Source: Globisporangium splendens
Taxonomy: Eukaryota; Oomycota; Peronosporomycetes; Pythiales; Pythiaceae
DNA: 64,000 nucleotides
Direction: 5' to 3'
NCBI GenBank assembly: GCA_006386115.1
Contig: VFIW01000072.1
Coordinates: 62,001 to 126,000, forward strand
Part shown: positions 1-9,754 of the stretch, piece by piece
Numbering within the stretch: the first letter of the stretch is position 1
Layout: the number at the start of each line of letters is the position of its first letter
The notes under the pieces: generated by a model
Databases searched by the model: none
Told to the model about the DNA's origin: nothing
Seen by the model: only the letters and a program-made list of their open reading frames with translations
Program-made: the position numbers and the translations under genes

Positions 1-2
1 AA

Positions 3-2285
3 ACAAAGCTCAAGGACAATATTCAGTCGCTTTACGCAAAGGACGATGAATGTCGCTTGTTGATTGCTCACTTTGACGGCTCGTCGAAAGAGTCATTGCC
101 TGCCAAACTCGAGTCAAAGCTTGCTCGGTTTAGTTACCACGACGGGTTGTTGTGGCATCGACTGTCCAACTTTGATTACCCGCGTGTGTATGTACCGCAT
201 GACCAGGATCTGAAACTTTCGATCCTGCATGAGTTTCACGATGCACCAGCGAGTGGGCATCTCGGACGTGAAAAGACCTTCTTGCAAGTGTCTAATGTGT
301 TTTGGTGGCCACACCAATACAAATGGGTGGCCAATTATGTACGCTCATGCGAGCAGTGCCAGCGCGTGAAGCCTGCGGGCAAGAACAAAGCGCCGCTGCA
401 TCCGCTGCCGATTCCGCAAGACTGCTGGAAGTCGGTCAGCATGGATTTCGTCTTCGGTTTCCCGGAAGACAAGACGCGCAACACAGGCGTCGTCGTGTTC
501 GTCGATCGACTGAGCAAAATGGTGCATGTTGCACCCGTGCGCAAGCATGTCACTGCGCAAGAGACGGCGTGCCTATTTTTAGAGCACGTGTTCCGCTATC
601 ACGGCTTGCCCGAGTCTATTGTATCAGACCGGGACCCGCGTTTTACCGCTGCCTTTTGGCGCGAACTCTTTCGCCTGCTCGGCACAGATCTGGCGTTGTC
701 CACTGCCGATCACCCCGAGACAGACGGGCAAACCGAGCGCGTGAACCGTGTCGTCGAGGATATTCTTCGCAGCATCGCTGTCGATCATCCCCGCGACTGG
801 AGCCGCTGGCTGCCGTACGCCGAGTTTGCTATAAATAGCAGCGAGCACGCCTCTACGGCCGTGACTCCGTTCTATTTTAACTCGCTGCGGCACCCGCGCG
901 TACCCGCCACTCTGTTCGAGGGCGTCGAACGTTCTGCGGTGGGAGGGCAACTCGCTGCGCTCGATGCGAGCGCGCGATCTCCGTCACCGGACGTGGCGTC
1001 GACCGCTCACGTGGACGCGCGCGATGCGCCGCCTGTGCGTTCGCACTTCGAATCTGTCACGGTCTTACCGGACGGCACGAGTTCCACACTTGCAGAGAAA
1101 AACACGGTACCGAGTTACGGTACTCGTGTCCCTATAGATGGCTCTTCCACGGTACTGAGTTACGGTACTCGTGTGTCCATAGATGGCTCTCCCACGGTAC
1201 CGAGTTACGGTACTCGTGCTAAAAATAGCCAGTCTCAGACGGAATCAGGCGACTGCTCGTGCGAGCGTCAGCCACGAATGGAAGGACGCGCGGTGTCACA
1301 CACCGGCGCAGAAATAGATCTCTCTGCAGCACGCGCTGCGAGAGCAACGAAAAAGCAAGACAAAGCCGTCGCGGCAGCGCGGCAATTTGTCGATGAGCGC
1401 GCAGCATTGTTGCGTCGCGTACGCGACCAACTAGCTGCTGCGCAAGACAAGCAAAAGCTCTACGCCGATAAATCGGGTAGAAAGAACAAACAAACGTTTT
1501 GTGTGGGTGATAAAGTGCTATTGAGCATTAAAAACCTACCAAACGATGCAGTCACAACGCTCCCCAGCGGGAGTAAGTTGTTGCCACGATTCATCGGGCC
1601 ATACACTGTTGTGGAGAAGATTGGAGACTTGAATTACAAGCTCGATCTCCCAACGAGAATGGCAACGCACCCCGTGTTCTACGTGGGTTTGCTTAAGCGC
1701 TACCATGACGCTACTGTGGATTTTTATCCCAGTCCGGGAGAACGTCGGTCTCATCAGGGGGCTCAGACGCCGCCCATCGAGACACGAGCGCGTTGTGCCT
1801 CTCCCAAAGCGTCTTCACTCGCGGAGCGTACCTCGCGTGGAAGTGCTTCCCGCGGACATGGTACTCCTCCAGCATCTGACGAGCTTCCTTCAGCTCCGTC
1901 TCAAGCGCTGTCACCCTCTGCTTCAACAGCGAGGTTTCGTCCAGATATTGCTGGCGAAGGGTACGGACGTCTTGCTGTAGCGCCCCCAAAGACGATGCGT
2001 TCGCGTGAACCATCTGAACCACCGCATCTGGTGCAACCACCGATGCTGAAGCGAAGTAGGGCGCCACCTGTCCCGCTGATTGACAAGCAGGGACAGCGCC
2101 ACTACCATGTTGAGCGCCTGCTGCGTGTGCAGCGGCGTAAGGGGAACACCCACTACCTTGTGAAGTGGCGTGGGTACGATGTGTCGCAGAGCTCGTGGGA
2201 GCCTGCTGAGCGTCTTCGCGAAGACGTCCCGGATCTTGTTGACGCCTTTGAGACGCAACTGAGGGACTGTCATTCGCGCGAGTAA
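3..2285 (+). CDS. Gy1-A pol, C-terminal part: integrase and chromodomain (partial)
   Basis: The frame is open from the window edge; the first Met is at 57. Counting from it, the HHCC zinc-binding region lies near residues 57-101 (Cys98, Cys101) and the DDE integrase core has Asp130, Asp191 and Glu227, a D-x35-E spacing. A GPY/F-like module (LLPRFIGPY) lies near residue 515. A Ser/Pro-rich linker follows, then a chromodomain ending in LVKWRGYDVSQSSWEP. Integrase inserts the cDNA; chromodomains of this clade are thought to guide insertion by reading histone marks. No stop interrupts this part, so copy A looks young. Three 45-nt tandem repeats sit inside the frame at 1104-1220. The last 575 nt overlap an opposing ORF. 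Confidence 0.93.
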   Translation, partial: TKLKDNIQSLYAKDDECRLLIAHFDGSSKESLPAKLESKLARFSYHDGLLWHRLSNFDYPRVYVPHDQDLKLSILHEFHDAPASGHLGREKTFLQVSNVFWWPHQYKWVANYVRSCEQCQRVKPAGKNKAPLHPLPIPQDCWKSVSMDFVFGFPEDKTRNTGVVVFVDRLSKMVHVAPVRKHVTAQETACLFLEHVFRYHGLPESIVSDRDPRFTAAFWRELFRLLGTDLALSTADHPETDGQTERVNRVVEDILRSIAVDHPRDWSRWLPYAEFAINSSEHASTAVTPFYFNSLRHPRVPATLFEGVERSAVGGQLAALDASARSPSPDVASTAHVDARDAPPVRSHFESVTVLPDGTSSTLAEKNTVPSYGTRVPIDGSSTVLSYGTRVSIDGSPTVPSYGTRAKNSQSQTESGDCSCERQPRMEGRAVSHTGAEIDLSAARAARATKKQDKAVAAARQFVDERAALLRRVRDQLAAAQDKQKLYADKSGRKNKQTFCVGDKVLLSIKNLPNDAVTTLPSGSKLLPRFIGPYTVVEKIGDLNYKLDLPTRMATHPVFYVGLLKRYHDATVDFYPSPGERRSHQGAQTPPIETRARCASPKASSLAERTSRGSASRGHGTPPASDELPSAPSQALSPSASTARFRPDIAGEGYGRLAVAPPKTMRSREPSEPPHLVQPPMLKRSRAPPVPLIDKQGQRHYHVERLLRVQRRKGNTHYLVKWRGYDVSQSSWEPAERLREDVPDLVDAFETQLRDCHSRE
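1104..1220 (+). repeat. 45-nt tandem repeat inside pol
   Basis: Two full units and a partial third unit, each 45 nt (15 codons), encode TVPSYGTRV-IDGS-type repeats. Each unit carries GAGTTACGGTACTCGTG and is rich in GGTAC palindromes. The number of units is a multiple of a codon, so the frame is kept. Matching repeats occur in copy B near 43468-43590 and in copy C near 62083-62205. Confidence 0.8.
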
Positions 2286-3255
2286 TTTGTCGCCTGATAC
2301 CAGCGCGACCACCCGCTCGCAGAGGCGTGCCACCGCCCTGCTTGGAGCGAAACAGACGAACACGGTCAACTGCAAATTGCATGCGTTGACTGCGTTGCGC
2401 TGTCGGATCGGTAGACACTGTGCGAGTGCTACCTCCCTTAATTTTATTGATGCACGACATGAAGTCGGCATCGTACTCTTCTTCCGTCTCTCCAACAAAG
2501 AGGACGACTGGGATCGGGTGAATACGCAATTCCCCATTTTCATCCCGCAATCGCTTTTCACGCCAATTTTTAAATTGAGCGTCATAGTCCCACGCACAAA
2601 GTCTGGCTCTCGCGAGCAGATTCGATGCGGTCTTGCCAGCCGGCCATAGTTCTGGCGGCGGCATTTCGGGCAGTGAGTACTTGAGCTCATCGTGAACGAT
2701 GGCTCGCACTCCTGCCTCTTCGTTTGTAATGAGGACTTCGTGCTTCCTCTTACGATTGTTGACAGCCTCAACGGCGTCATTTTCCTCCTTCGTCCGATAC
2801 ATCGAGACGTCAGCGGATGGATCTCGCTCGAGCTCGTGGAGATAAGCGGCGTGTCGCTCGCTTTGCAACTCCTCGTACTCGACCCACTCGTCGATGGAGC
2901 CGAGCTTCATGGTGAGCGCTCCCTCGTCTTCAAGCGAGCTCCCGTCATTGTCAACGACGAGGAATTCCTCAGTCACTTCCTCCTCTTCCAAAGCACGCGC
3001 GAACAACGGCTTCACGGAAGGGAGGTCTCCGAATCGCAACTTACTGCTTATAGCAGGAGCGCTATCAGATGTGAGAGCAGACCTGCCGTCGCTCTCCGCA
3101 GGCACGTCGACCGCATCCGCGGTGACCGTCGTTCGTCTTGCGCTCGACGCGACCTCTCTGTCTTCCTCGCGCTTGCGCAGAGTTTCGACGAGAGTGCCGA
3201 CGCCTTCCCCTTTTTGTCGCGCGAGCTTCTCGCGGACAGCTTTGTTGGTGGCCAT
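1711..3255 (-). CDS. Gy1-A antisense coiled-coil protein (unknown function)
   Basis: A long open frame opposite to pol. The start at 3255 (MATNKAVREK) is chosen because it is shared with copies B and C; the frame stays open to an upstream Met at 3297. The protein is about 514 aa. It has a basic N-terminus, an acidic stretch, a conserved middle (KLGSIDEWVEYEEL, then DPTAQRSQRMQFAVDRV), a low-complexity Gln/Ala/Ser region and a C-terminal heptad-like coiled coil (TSLLKQRVTALETELKEA). The last 575 nt overlap the end of pol, tail to tail; the other 970 nt are free of pol. I do not recognise a family. Transcription would have to start in or near the 3' LTR, 188 bp upstream. It could be a composition-driven antisense frame, but about two thirds lies outside pol and it is recognisable in all three copies. 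Confidence 0.7.
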   Translation of the reverse strand: MATNKAVREKLARQKGEGVGTLVETLRKREEDREVASSARRTTVTADAVDVPAESDGRSALTSDSAPAISSKLRFGDLPSVKPLFARALEEEEVTEEFLVVDNDGSSLEDEGALTMKLGSIDEWVEYEELQSERHAAYLHELERDPSADVSMYRTKEENDAVEAVNNRKRKHEVLITNEEAGVRAIVHDELKYSLPEMPPPELWPAGKTASNLLARARLCAWDYDAQFKNWREKRLRDENGELRIHPIPVVLFVGETEEEYDADFMSCINKIKGGSTRTVSTDPTAQRSQRMQFAVDRVRLFRSKQGGGTPLRAGGRAGIRRQITRANDSPSVASQRRQQDPGRLREDAQQAPTSSATHRTHATSQGSGCSPYAAAHAAGAQHGSGAVPACQSAGQVAPYFASASVVAPDAVVQMVHANASSLGALQQDVRTLRQQYLDETSLLKQRVTALETELKEARQMLEEYHVRGKHFHARYAPRVKTLWERHNALVSRWAASEPPDETDVLPDWDKNPQ

Positions 3256-3426
3256 GATACTCACGTGCGCGAGCACAGTGACTATATGTGCCAACACTCG
3301 GTGAAATTAACGCACGCGTCGCCGCTGTGCTCTTTCCCGAGGAATACACGAATGTTCCCCTTTCTCGGCGCACACGCGCGAGATCCACACGTTTCTCACA
3401 CCGACCCTTCGAGTGTTTCGCACTTT

Positions 3427-3442
3427 AAGTGGGGGGGGGTGG
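3427..3442 (+). other. Polypurine tract of Gy1-A
   Basis: AAGTGGGGGGGGGTGG directly abuts the TG of the 3' LTR, the place where plus-strand cDNA priming occurs in LTR elements. The mirror image is present next to the LTRs of copies B and C. Confidence 0.8.
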
Positions 3443-3976
3443 TGTAACGGGGTTACACTGTAACATGGTTACGCACTTGTGTTGTGCCACACAACCAAAC
3501 CGAACCTTGCGGTACGTAGAGTACGCGCAACAAGTTTAAGACCGAACCATGAGGTTCGTCGTACTTGCTCGAACCTTCACGGTGGAGCCGGCAGCCAGTC
3601 TGAGTGACGGCGCCTCCGATTGGATATAATTGAACATGCATTTCATCCAATCACATAAGACAACTAGCGTTAGTCTTTCATAGCCACTCATTGCCCCATG
3701 GGGAGTAATTACACTTGAGATTGCTATTGTTCATAGTTACATAAAGATAATCCAGGTTGTCCTACAGAGGGCAACCTCCAACAAATAAACAGTTCCATTT
3801 TTACCGTTAACTGAGTCTTTGGTTATCGACGGTTACTCTATAGAGACCTATAGGTAACCGATTGTTGCACTGCAGGAAGCAGGCAACCGCTCTCGGAACA
3901 GAGTCCTTGAGAGAAGCGTTGAATACGCTTCCTCACACACGTACCGTGCTGCGTAACTCGGAAGTGTCCGGTTACA
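3443..3976 (+). repeat. Gy1-A 3' LTR
   Basis: 534 bp bounded by TGTAAC and GTTACA. It matches the LTRs of copy B (40739-41272, 48668-49202) and copy C (59331-59864) at high identity in inverted orientation. The flank after the LTR is CGCTT; the matching target-site copy would lie left of the window. Confidence 0.92.
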
Positions 3977-4351
3977 CGCTTGTCCAGATGTCGGTTTAGG
4001 ATATGTGCAGGTCAGTGCATTTGACAATCCTTGCTGAGTCCACGGTTCCACTGTCAAAACCGATTTGAACCGCGAATCGGCCATGCGTGTCAGTCAGCAT
4101 TTGATTGACAGGCGTGGCCAATTGTCGGTTCTCTTTTGACACACATGACCGATCCGCGGTTCTGTCTCGTCCGGTTCGGTTGGCAAGATCCGAACCGTCT
4201 GTCGATGCCTTCGTGACCATCACTCTGACTTATGATTGTTGGGGAGTTGCTGCGAAAGTCACGATGAGCCACAAATCAAGAGCCAAAATGGAGAATGCGC
4301 GCGATGCGAACGCGTTGACGTGCGTCTAAAGGACGAAACAGGGTAAAGAGT
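3977..4351. other. Spacer between Gy1-A and the dynein locus
   Basis: About 375 bp. No coding frame with recognisable similarity was seen. It could hold the upstream region of the dynein locus, unless the insertion of Gy1-A displaced it. Confidence 0.5.
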
Positions 4352-4561
4352 ATGGCGACCAGGGAGACAGTGCGGCTACCAAGCGATGAGCCAACGCCAA
4401 ACCTCGAGATCGGCGTCGGTCCCGCGGCGCGGACGCGACGACTGGCGCGCAGAGAGCTGCTCACGCATCAGCAGCACTCTCCGCAGCAGAGTCCCGAAAG
4501 CGGTAGGAGGAACATTGCGGAGATGCCGACGACAAGCGCTGATGTTGATATGTAGTTTGCG

Positions 4562-6217
4562 ATGTCGCCTCGATATATTGAGCCAGAGCTGTGTGACGAG
4601 CTGCAACAGCGGCCGCCAGTCGCGTTTGTGGTTCAAAACGCGACGATGTCCACGAATCCCGCACCTGGTGCTACAGCGAAACAGGGTAATCAGAAAGAAG
4701 ACGCCGTCATAGATGCGAGCTTGACAAGCAACTCAGTGAACTCGACAACACCGCCGATGCGACGTACGGGGCTTCGTGAGGATGCAGCACGAGGGACGAC
4801 GCCGAGGATGCGGCAAAGCTGGCACTCGCCTGTGCACGTTCCGCTGTCGCATCGCAAATTGGTGACGACGCCCAACATCTTTGGAGGCGTGGCACCGTTT
4901 CCGCCTGTGACTCCACAACCTCCATCACCGATGCTTGCGAAAAGTGATGGGAACCGAAAGCACAAAATCGCGCAAGATTCGCCTCGAGGCGTCCACAAAC
5001 TGGCGAAATTGTCTCCGAAGAGCAATCAGGCACAAAGTTGCAGTGAAAATGAACGCCCTGGAGATCGGTATGTAGTGTCATTCCCTGTAAACTTGATTCC
5101 GGCATGTGCTTTTGATTGTGTGTACATTTTCTGTGGCTGTAGTGTGCACATGCAATCGCTGCGAGAGAAAAACAAGGAGATTTACGACCGACTCGCGAAG
5201 AGATTCCAAGCATTGAAGCGAATCCAGGCAGCTAGCGAAGGACTTGAGCCAGATACAACAAAAGCACTGTCATCGACAAGAACGAAGGAAACTAAACATA
5301 TGAGTACGGGACGGTTGGACAGTGTCGAAGACGCGATACTATTTTTCTTGAACGAAAAGCACAAACACGACATCCTCTATTACAAACGTAAATCCAACCA
5401 CTCTGGTGTGCAAACGCCCACAACGGATTCAAGGCGCAGCGGCCCGTTTTCGCTGAGATTGTCGGACTTGGTTGGATCCGACACCAAGATTGTTGACCCC
5501 TCTCTACGATACATGCCCTACGACCTGGAGAGAATCGACTCGGCGTTGAAATCCGGATCTGGCGACTACTACATCATGTCGTCGTCCTCGCTCGTCCACC
5601 ATGCCAACAACAGTGGAAACGACATCGTCGGCGAAGCGATACCAATCTCGCAGTGGATTCTGGAAAGCAAGATGTTCGCCCTGCTGCTTGCAGGCATCCC
5701 GCTTTTCCAGAAATTTCTGGTCCGCAAGGTGTTTTTGTGGTGGGCGATGGAGAGTCGACGACGGATCTTTCGGGATCTCCGGAAGCGAATCAGTCAATCG
5801 CTGCCGCTAGCGAGAACGTCGTTCGTGAAACCAATGCTTCGCTCGTATGCTGCGCTTCGGAATATTCAAGCCATTCGCGCACTCAGCTTGCCTCCCAAGC
5901 GGGTTTCGGCAGTCAACCTCTCGGCTGTGCAAGAGCACTGCAAGCAACTGCTGAGTTTGACCGAGACGCGGCTAATCGATGCGAAAGAAGAGCTGCTCAG
6001 TGTGATGGATGAAATGGTCTCAAGCATCCAAGGCAATCTTGATCCGTCCACGAGCGTGGACGTGTTGTACGCCACGGAATCAGCGTCGATCCACATGTCG
6101 AACGCCATGTGGAAATCAGCGCCAATTTCGTCGCTCCGACGGCGCAAGGTGACCTTGCAGCATCAGAAAGAAACCGCAAAGCTGGATCTGTCTCTGCTTG
6201 AGCAGTCATTCGAATGA
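4562..6217 (+). pseudogene. Dynein segment 1: N-terminal tail
   Basis: Encodes a low-complexity N-terminus followed by the dynein tail; the motif FLVRKVFLWWAMESRRRIF is the conserved Phe/Trp-rich tail helix of axonemal heavy chains. A 75-nt intron at 5068-5142 (GTATGT to TGTAG) keeps the frame and so hides in an open frame. An upstream frame from 4352 is in phase but ends at TAG 4553-4555, so the true start is uncertain (4352, 4562 or Met at 4649). The frame ends at TGA 6215-6217 and dynein-like reading moves to another frame. Confidence 0.7.
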
Positions 6218-7349
6218 TGGAGTACATGTTCACGGGCAGTGTGTACTTGATGATCATTGGTTGTGTGAGGCACCTCTCAATTGATCTCGGAGCGGACGAA
6301 AACAGCGGCGTGATATGCGCATCTGTCACCATATCGGGCGAAACTCTGATACTGTCGCCGTCCCACGACGACATGAAGCAGGTTTTACTTGAGGGAGTCG
6401 CTCGCTTGATCCGATTGGCGACCAATTTTCATTTCACGAAAAACGCGATGACGTGGAGCAAAAATCGTGGCACCGGGTCGCTCGCGGTAGTGGCACCTTC
6501 CTTTGATTCGGGTACAAAATCGTCTCAATTTGATTTGCAAGACGCGTTGAGGCAAGATACGAGCTTTGATGGCGATACCCGTGAGCTGCTTCGTGAACTC
6601 GCGCGGTGGTTTGAGGAAGCAGGCCATCAAATGGTTGCTTTCGAGTCCTTGAAGACGATTTACGCTTCAGTCTATTCGATTCGACTTTCCGAAAAGCATA
6701 CTCAGGTTACGACTCCAAGTAGCCCTAGGTCTAGCTCACATCCTGTGACGCCGCAGCCTCTCGTGGAGATCGCAAAGATCACGGGGATCTCTGGGAATGA
6801 GCTTGCTCGATATCTCAAGAGCATCACGTACCGTTTCAACCTCCTCGATCGTTCGCAGCATGCGTGCCAGAAGATTCAGTCAAGCTGGAAAGTTGGCTTT
6901 CTTGAGAGTCAGTGCCGCAGATCGATCTCATCACGCAAGACCGAGATTTGCTGCATCAAAAGCTGTACCAACTCACCATTGAGGGTGTCTCGGAATGCAT
7001 CTCGAGCCTTCAGCGGGCTGCGCTCGTGTTTGAAGATCGTCCGCAGCTCATCGATTTTTTCTGCGAGCAGATGAAGCAGGTCCGTGCACTGAAGGACGGC
7101 GAGCGACAGCTTCACCAGAATATCCGCAACGTTGACGAAGCCGTGCGAGCTTTGAAATACTATGCGCCAGCTCTTGCGTCCGAGTGCTCGCTCCAGTACA
7201 ACATTCTCCACAGCCTGTTTAGCAAGTACTCGTCCATTGTGCAATCGCACACAAAGTTTGTCACCAAGGTGCTGCCGTTGATCACACAGCAAGTCAGTAG
7301 CGCTCTTTCGAAGTATTCGACTCGCGTGCAGCGGTTGTCGCGCATGTAG
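6214..7349 (+). pseudogene. Dynein segment 2: tail, continued
   Basis: One frame runs 6214 to about 6905; the reading then shifts to the frame from 6912 (PQIDLITQDRDLLHQKL), which runs to TAG 7347-7349. The region is helical and tail-like. Codons after the TAG continue in the same frame (EEFASISTEDELERH), so the TAG looks like a point nonsense change. Confidence 0.6.
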
Positions 7350-8331
7350 GAAGAATTTGCGTCGATTTCCACCGAAGACGAGCTCGAACGACATGTCGGC
7401 AATTTCCAGGATATCGTGCGCGAGCTCCACGCAATTGAAGATGCCTCGAAGCTGTACCAAGAATACCAGAAAATGGTAGGGTCAAAGCTCGTGGAGATCC
7501 CAATGCTGGCTGAAACAATCGCCAAGTGGGAGGAAGTCCAGCAAATCGTGACGCTAGCGGTGCAGTGGCGCACAACTGTACACCTGGTGGAGAACGGGAT
7601 CTTCAGTGAGCAGAATTGGAAGCTACATACGAAGGAGCTCGAGGCGTTTTTGCCGCAAATCCAGGAGCTACAGCAACGGAAGGAGCTGGAATTTGCAGCT
7701 TGTCTGGTCCAGAATCTGCGAACTTCGATTGCCAGCTACTTGCATAAACTGGTGCTTGTGGGTGAGCTCGCACACTCGTATATCAAGGGACATCACTGGC
7801 ACCAGATCCTAGTCCTTCTGGATGCCGTCAGCTTTGTCTCGAACAACGGGGTTCTAGCCACCGATAGATCCACTCTCACACTCGGGTTCTTGCGGAGTCG
7901 GAACTTCTGGGCTTTCGAGTCCCAGATCCGAGAGATTGCGAGAAAGGCACAAAATGACTCGGTGGCGGAGGAGAAACTCGAAGAAATGAAAAAAAAGGGG
8001 CTTCTGCAAGCGGTTCTCCCGCTGCTTCACACTGGAGTTTACTACGAGATTGACACAACCATGGCTGTTCAGTTGCTTGGATCGTTTGAGGACGATCTGC
8101 TGACGATCCAGGCGCTCGGGCAAATCACCACGTCCGATCAACTTCACACCAGTCTGATGAAGTGAGCAGAAGAGATCAGTTGCTACCAGGAGGTCATGGA
8201 CTTGTGGATCTCGGCGCAGTACGACTAGACTCGGCTGACTCTGGTGTTCTGCCTGCACGATGTCCAGCAAAGCGTCAGCGAGGCTGCTTTCGAGTTCCAG
8301 TCGCTCGATCGCAAATGGAAGGCGATGATGA
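7350..8331 (+). pseudogene. Dynein segment 3: linker, with two nonsense codons
   Basis: Linker-like sequence including IAKWEEVQQIVTLAVQW and, across a stop, LWISAQYD-stop-TRLTLVFCLHDVQQ, which matches the conserved Q-x2-W-x2-L-x2-IF-x3-DI block of dynein linkers. The stops at 8163-8165 (TGA) and 8226-8228 (TAG) each probably replace a Trp TGG codon through one G-to-A change. The remaining linker (normally several hundred residues up to AAA1) is missing; AAA1-like sequence starts within about 140 nt. Confidence 0.75.
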
Positions 8332-9663
8332 ATGCCGCGAGAAGTGCGTCGTCGCTCACAGTCTGTCTACGCGAGATTGTGTGATCGTGTTTTACTGAAA
8401 ATAAGCACCGCGTTATCTCTCGAGATGGGGTGTCTGCTTCACACGAACAGCAGTAGCGGCAGCCACTCCGGCAAACGCACAATGATGAACGAACTTGCAG
8501 CAACCGTTCGGGTCGAATGTATCGACTACGATTGTGGGCTTCTGGTTGGGTTCGACCAATTCCAGCGCATGATCCATGGCGTGCTCCAATCGGACGCCTG
8601 CTGGTTGGTTATATCGAGCCTCGAGATCAGGGGAAGCAGCGACAACACGTCGTTCAACTTGATTTGCGCGATCGCGAACGAGATGAATCGTCTGAAAGAC
8701 GTCGTACATGCACGCCAGGAAACGTTCCCATTTGATGGAGAGCTCGTCGATATCTCCAACCCAAGACTCGGAATCATGATCGCAGCTCGTCTGGACTTCA
8801 GCAAGTCTGCGCACCAGGAGCTGATGCTTCAGTTCTCCTACGCCTTTGTACCGGTGGGTTGTGTCTCTCCGGAGCTCGAGTTGATCTGGGAAACCATGCT
8901 GCATGCCGGCGGCATGAAACACTGGAAAGCGCTAAGCAAGAAGCTGACGGCGCTCTTTCTCCTTATCGACAACGACTCGGAGCCTTTCACGGATGTACCG
9001 ATGCGCTCGCTGCGACTCGTACTAGCGGTCGCAAAGAATGCCGTAAAACAATTCGCGGCGAACCGTTTAAAGCCGGAAGAAAAATGCGTGCTCGTAGCTC
9101 TGTGGGAAGAAGTCCGCTCCAAGATCCTTCCCGAAAGACGAATTGCGTTCTTGAAGCATGTCCGCAAAGTGTTCCCACTCGCGCTCCAACTGGAGTACAC
9201 TTCGTTCAGCATGCTCACCACGCAAGTCGATCTCAACGAAAGCGACAAACTCAACCCAGACGAAGGTGAAAACGTTTCTTCTCGTGTGCGTACGAATGAC
9301 GCAGGCTTCCAGACGTCTCTCGGCTTCGATAGCGATGAAGAGAAGCAAAAGAACGAGTTTATCTCGGTCAAAGATCGGCTTCTTTTGTGCATACAAGCCA
9401 AGCACCTCGTGCCCAGCGAAACCATCCTGAGGAAACTGCTGGAGCTCTACCACATTGTGAGCAGAAACGTGGTGATGGTCGTGGTTGGAGCGAGGATGTG
9501 CGGGGAATCGTCCGCTATCGACGTCGTGGGCAGCGTTTTCGGAGCAAAAGGGACTTCCACAGCAGCGCAAGAAGAGAGCAGCAACCCGATTAGTGTCGCC
9601 CATCGGATGAAAACGGTGCGACTCTATCCAACAGCCTTCCACATGGACGACATCTATGGACAC
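8332..9663 (+). pseudogene. Dynein segment 4: AAA1 to AAA2
   Basis: Contains a degenerate AAA1 Walker A (GSHSGKRT), an AAA1 body without a recognisable Walker B DE pair, and the start of AAA2, where the P-loop Lys is replaced (VVGARMCGESSA). HMDDIYGH matches the LYG motif after the AAA2 P-loop. The exon ends at a clean donor; the intron is 9664-9754 (GTAAGC to ATAG). Confidence 0.7.
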
Positions 9664-9754
9664 GTAAGCCTTCATCTTTTTCGTTCTCGGTGTGCGTATA
9701 GTGTTGTGCTCTTGCTGGCCATTTATCTTTTGACTTGCTTCTTTATTTTTATAG

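Larger units (their letters stand above)
1..3976 (+). mobile_element. Ty3/gypsy element Gy1, copy A (5' part outside window)
   Basis: This is the 3' portion of a chromoviral Ty3/gypsy LTR retrotransposon. It holds the end of pol (integrase, chromodomain), an opposing coiled-coil ORF, a G-rich polypurine tract (3427-3442) and a 3' LTR (3443-3976). The pol frame is open from base 3, so the element continues beyond the left edge. Two further copies of the family, B and C, lie in this window. Pol protein identity to copy B is very high outside the tandem-repeat segment. Confidence 0.93.

Noticed and set aside
302..838. Arg-rich 178-codon frame overlapping Gy1-A integrase (also in copies B and C)
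   Set aside because: A +1-frame shadow of a conserved integrase core; its composition is biased and it has no domain.
2692..3447. 251-codon plus-strand frame at the end of Gy1-A (and its copy in Gy1-C)
   Set aside because: It mirrors the opposing gene, runs into the LTR, and is not kept in the diverged copy B, whereas the minus-strand protein motifs are.
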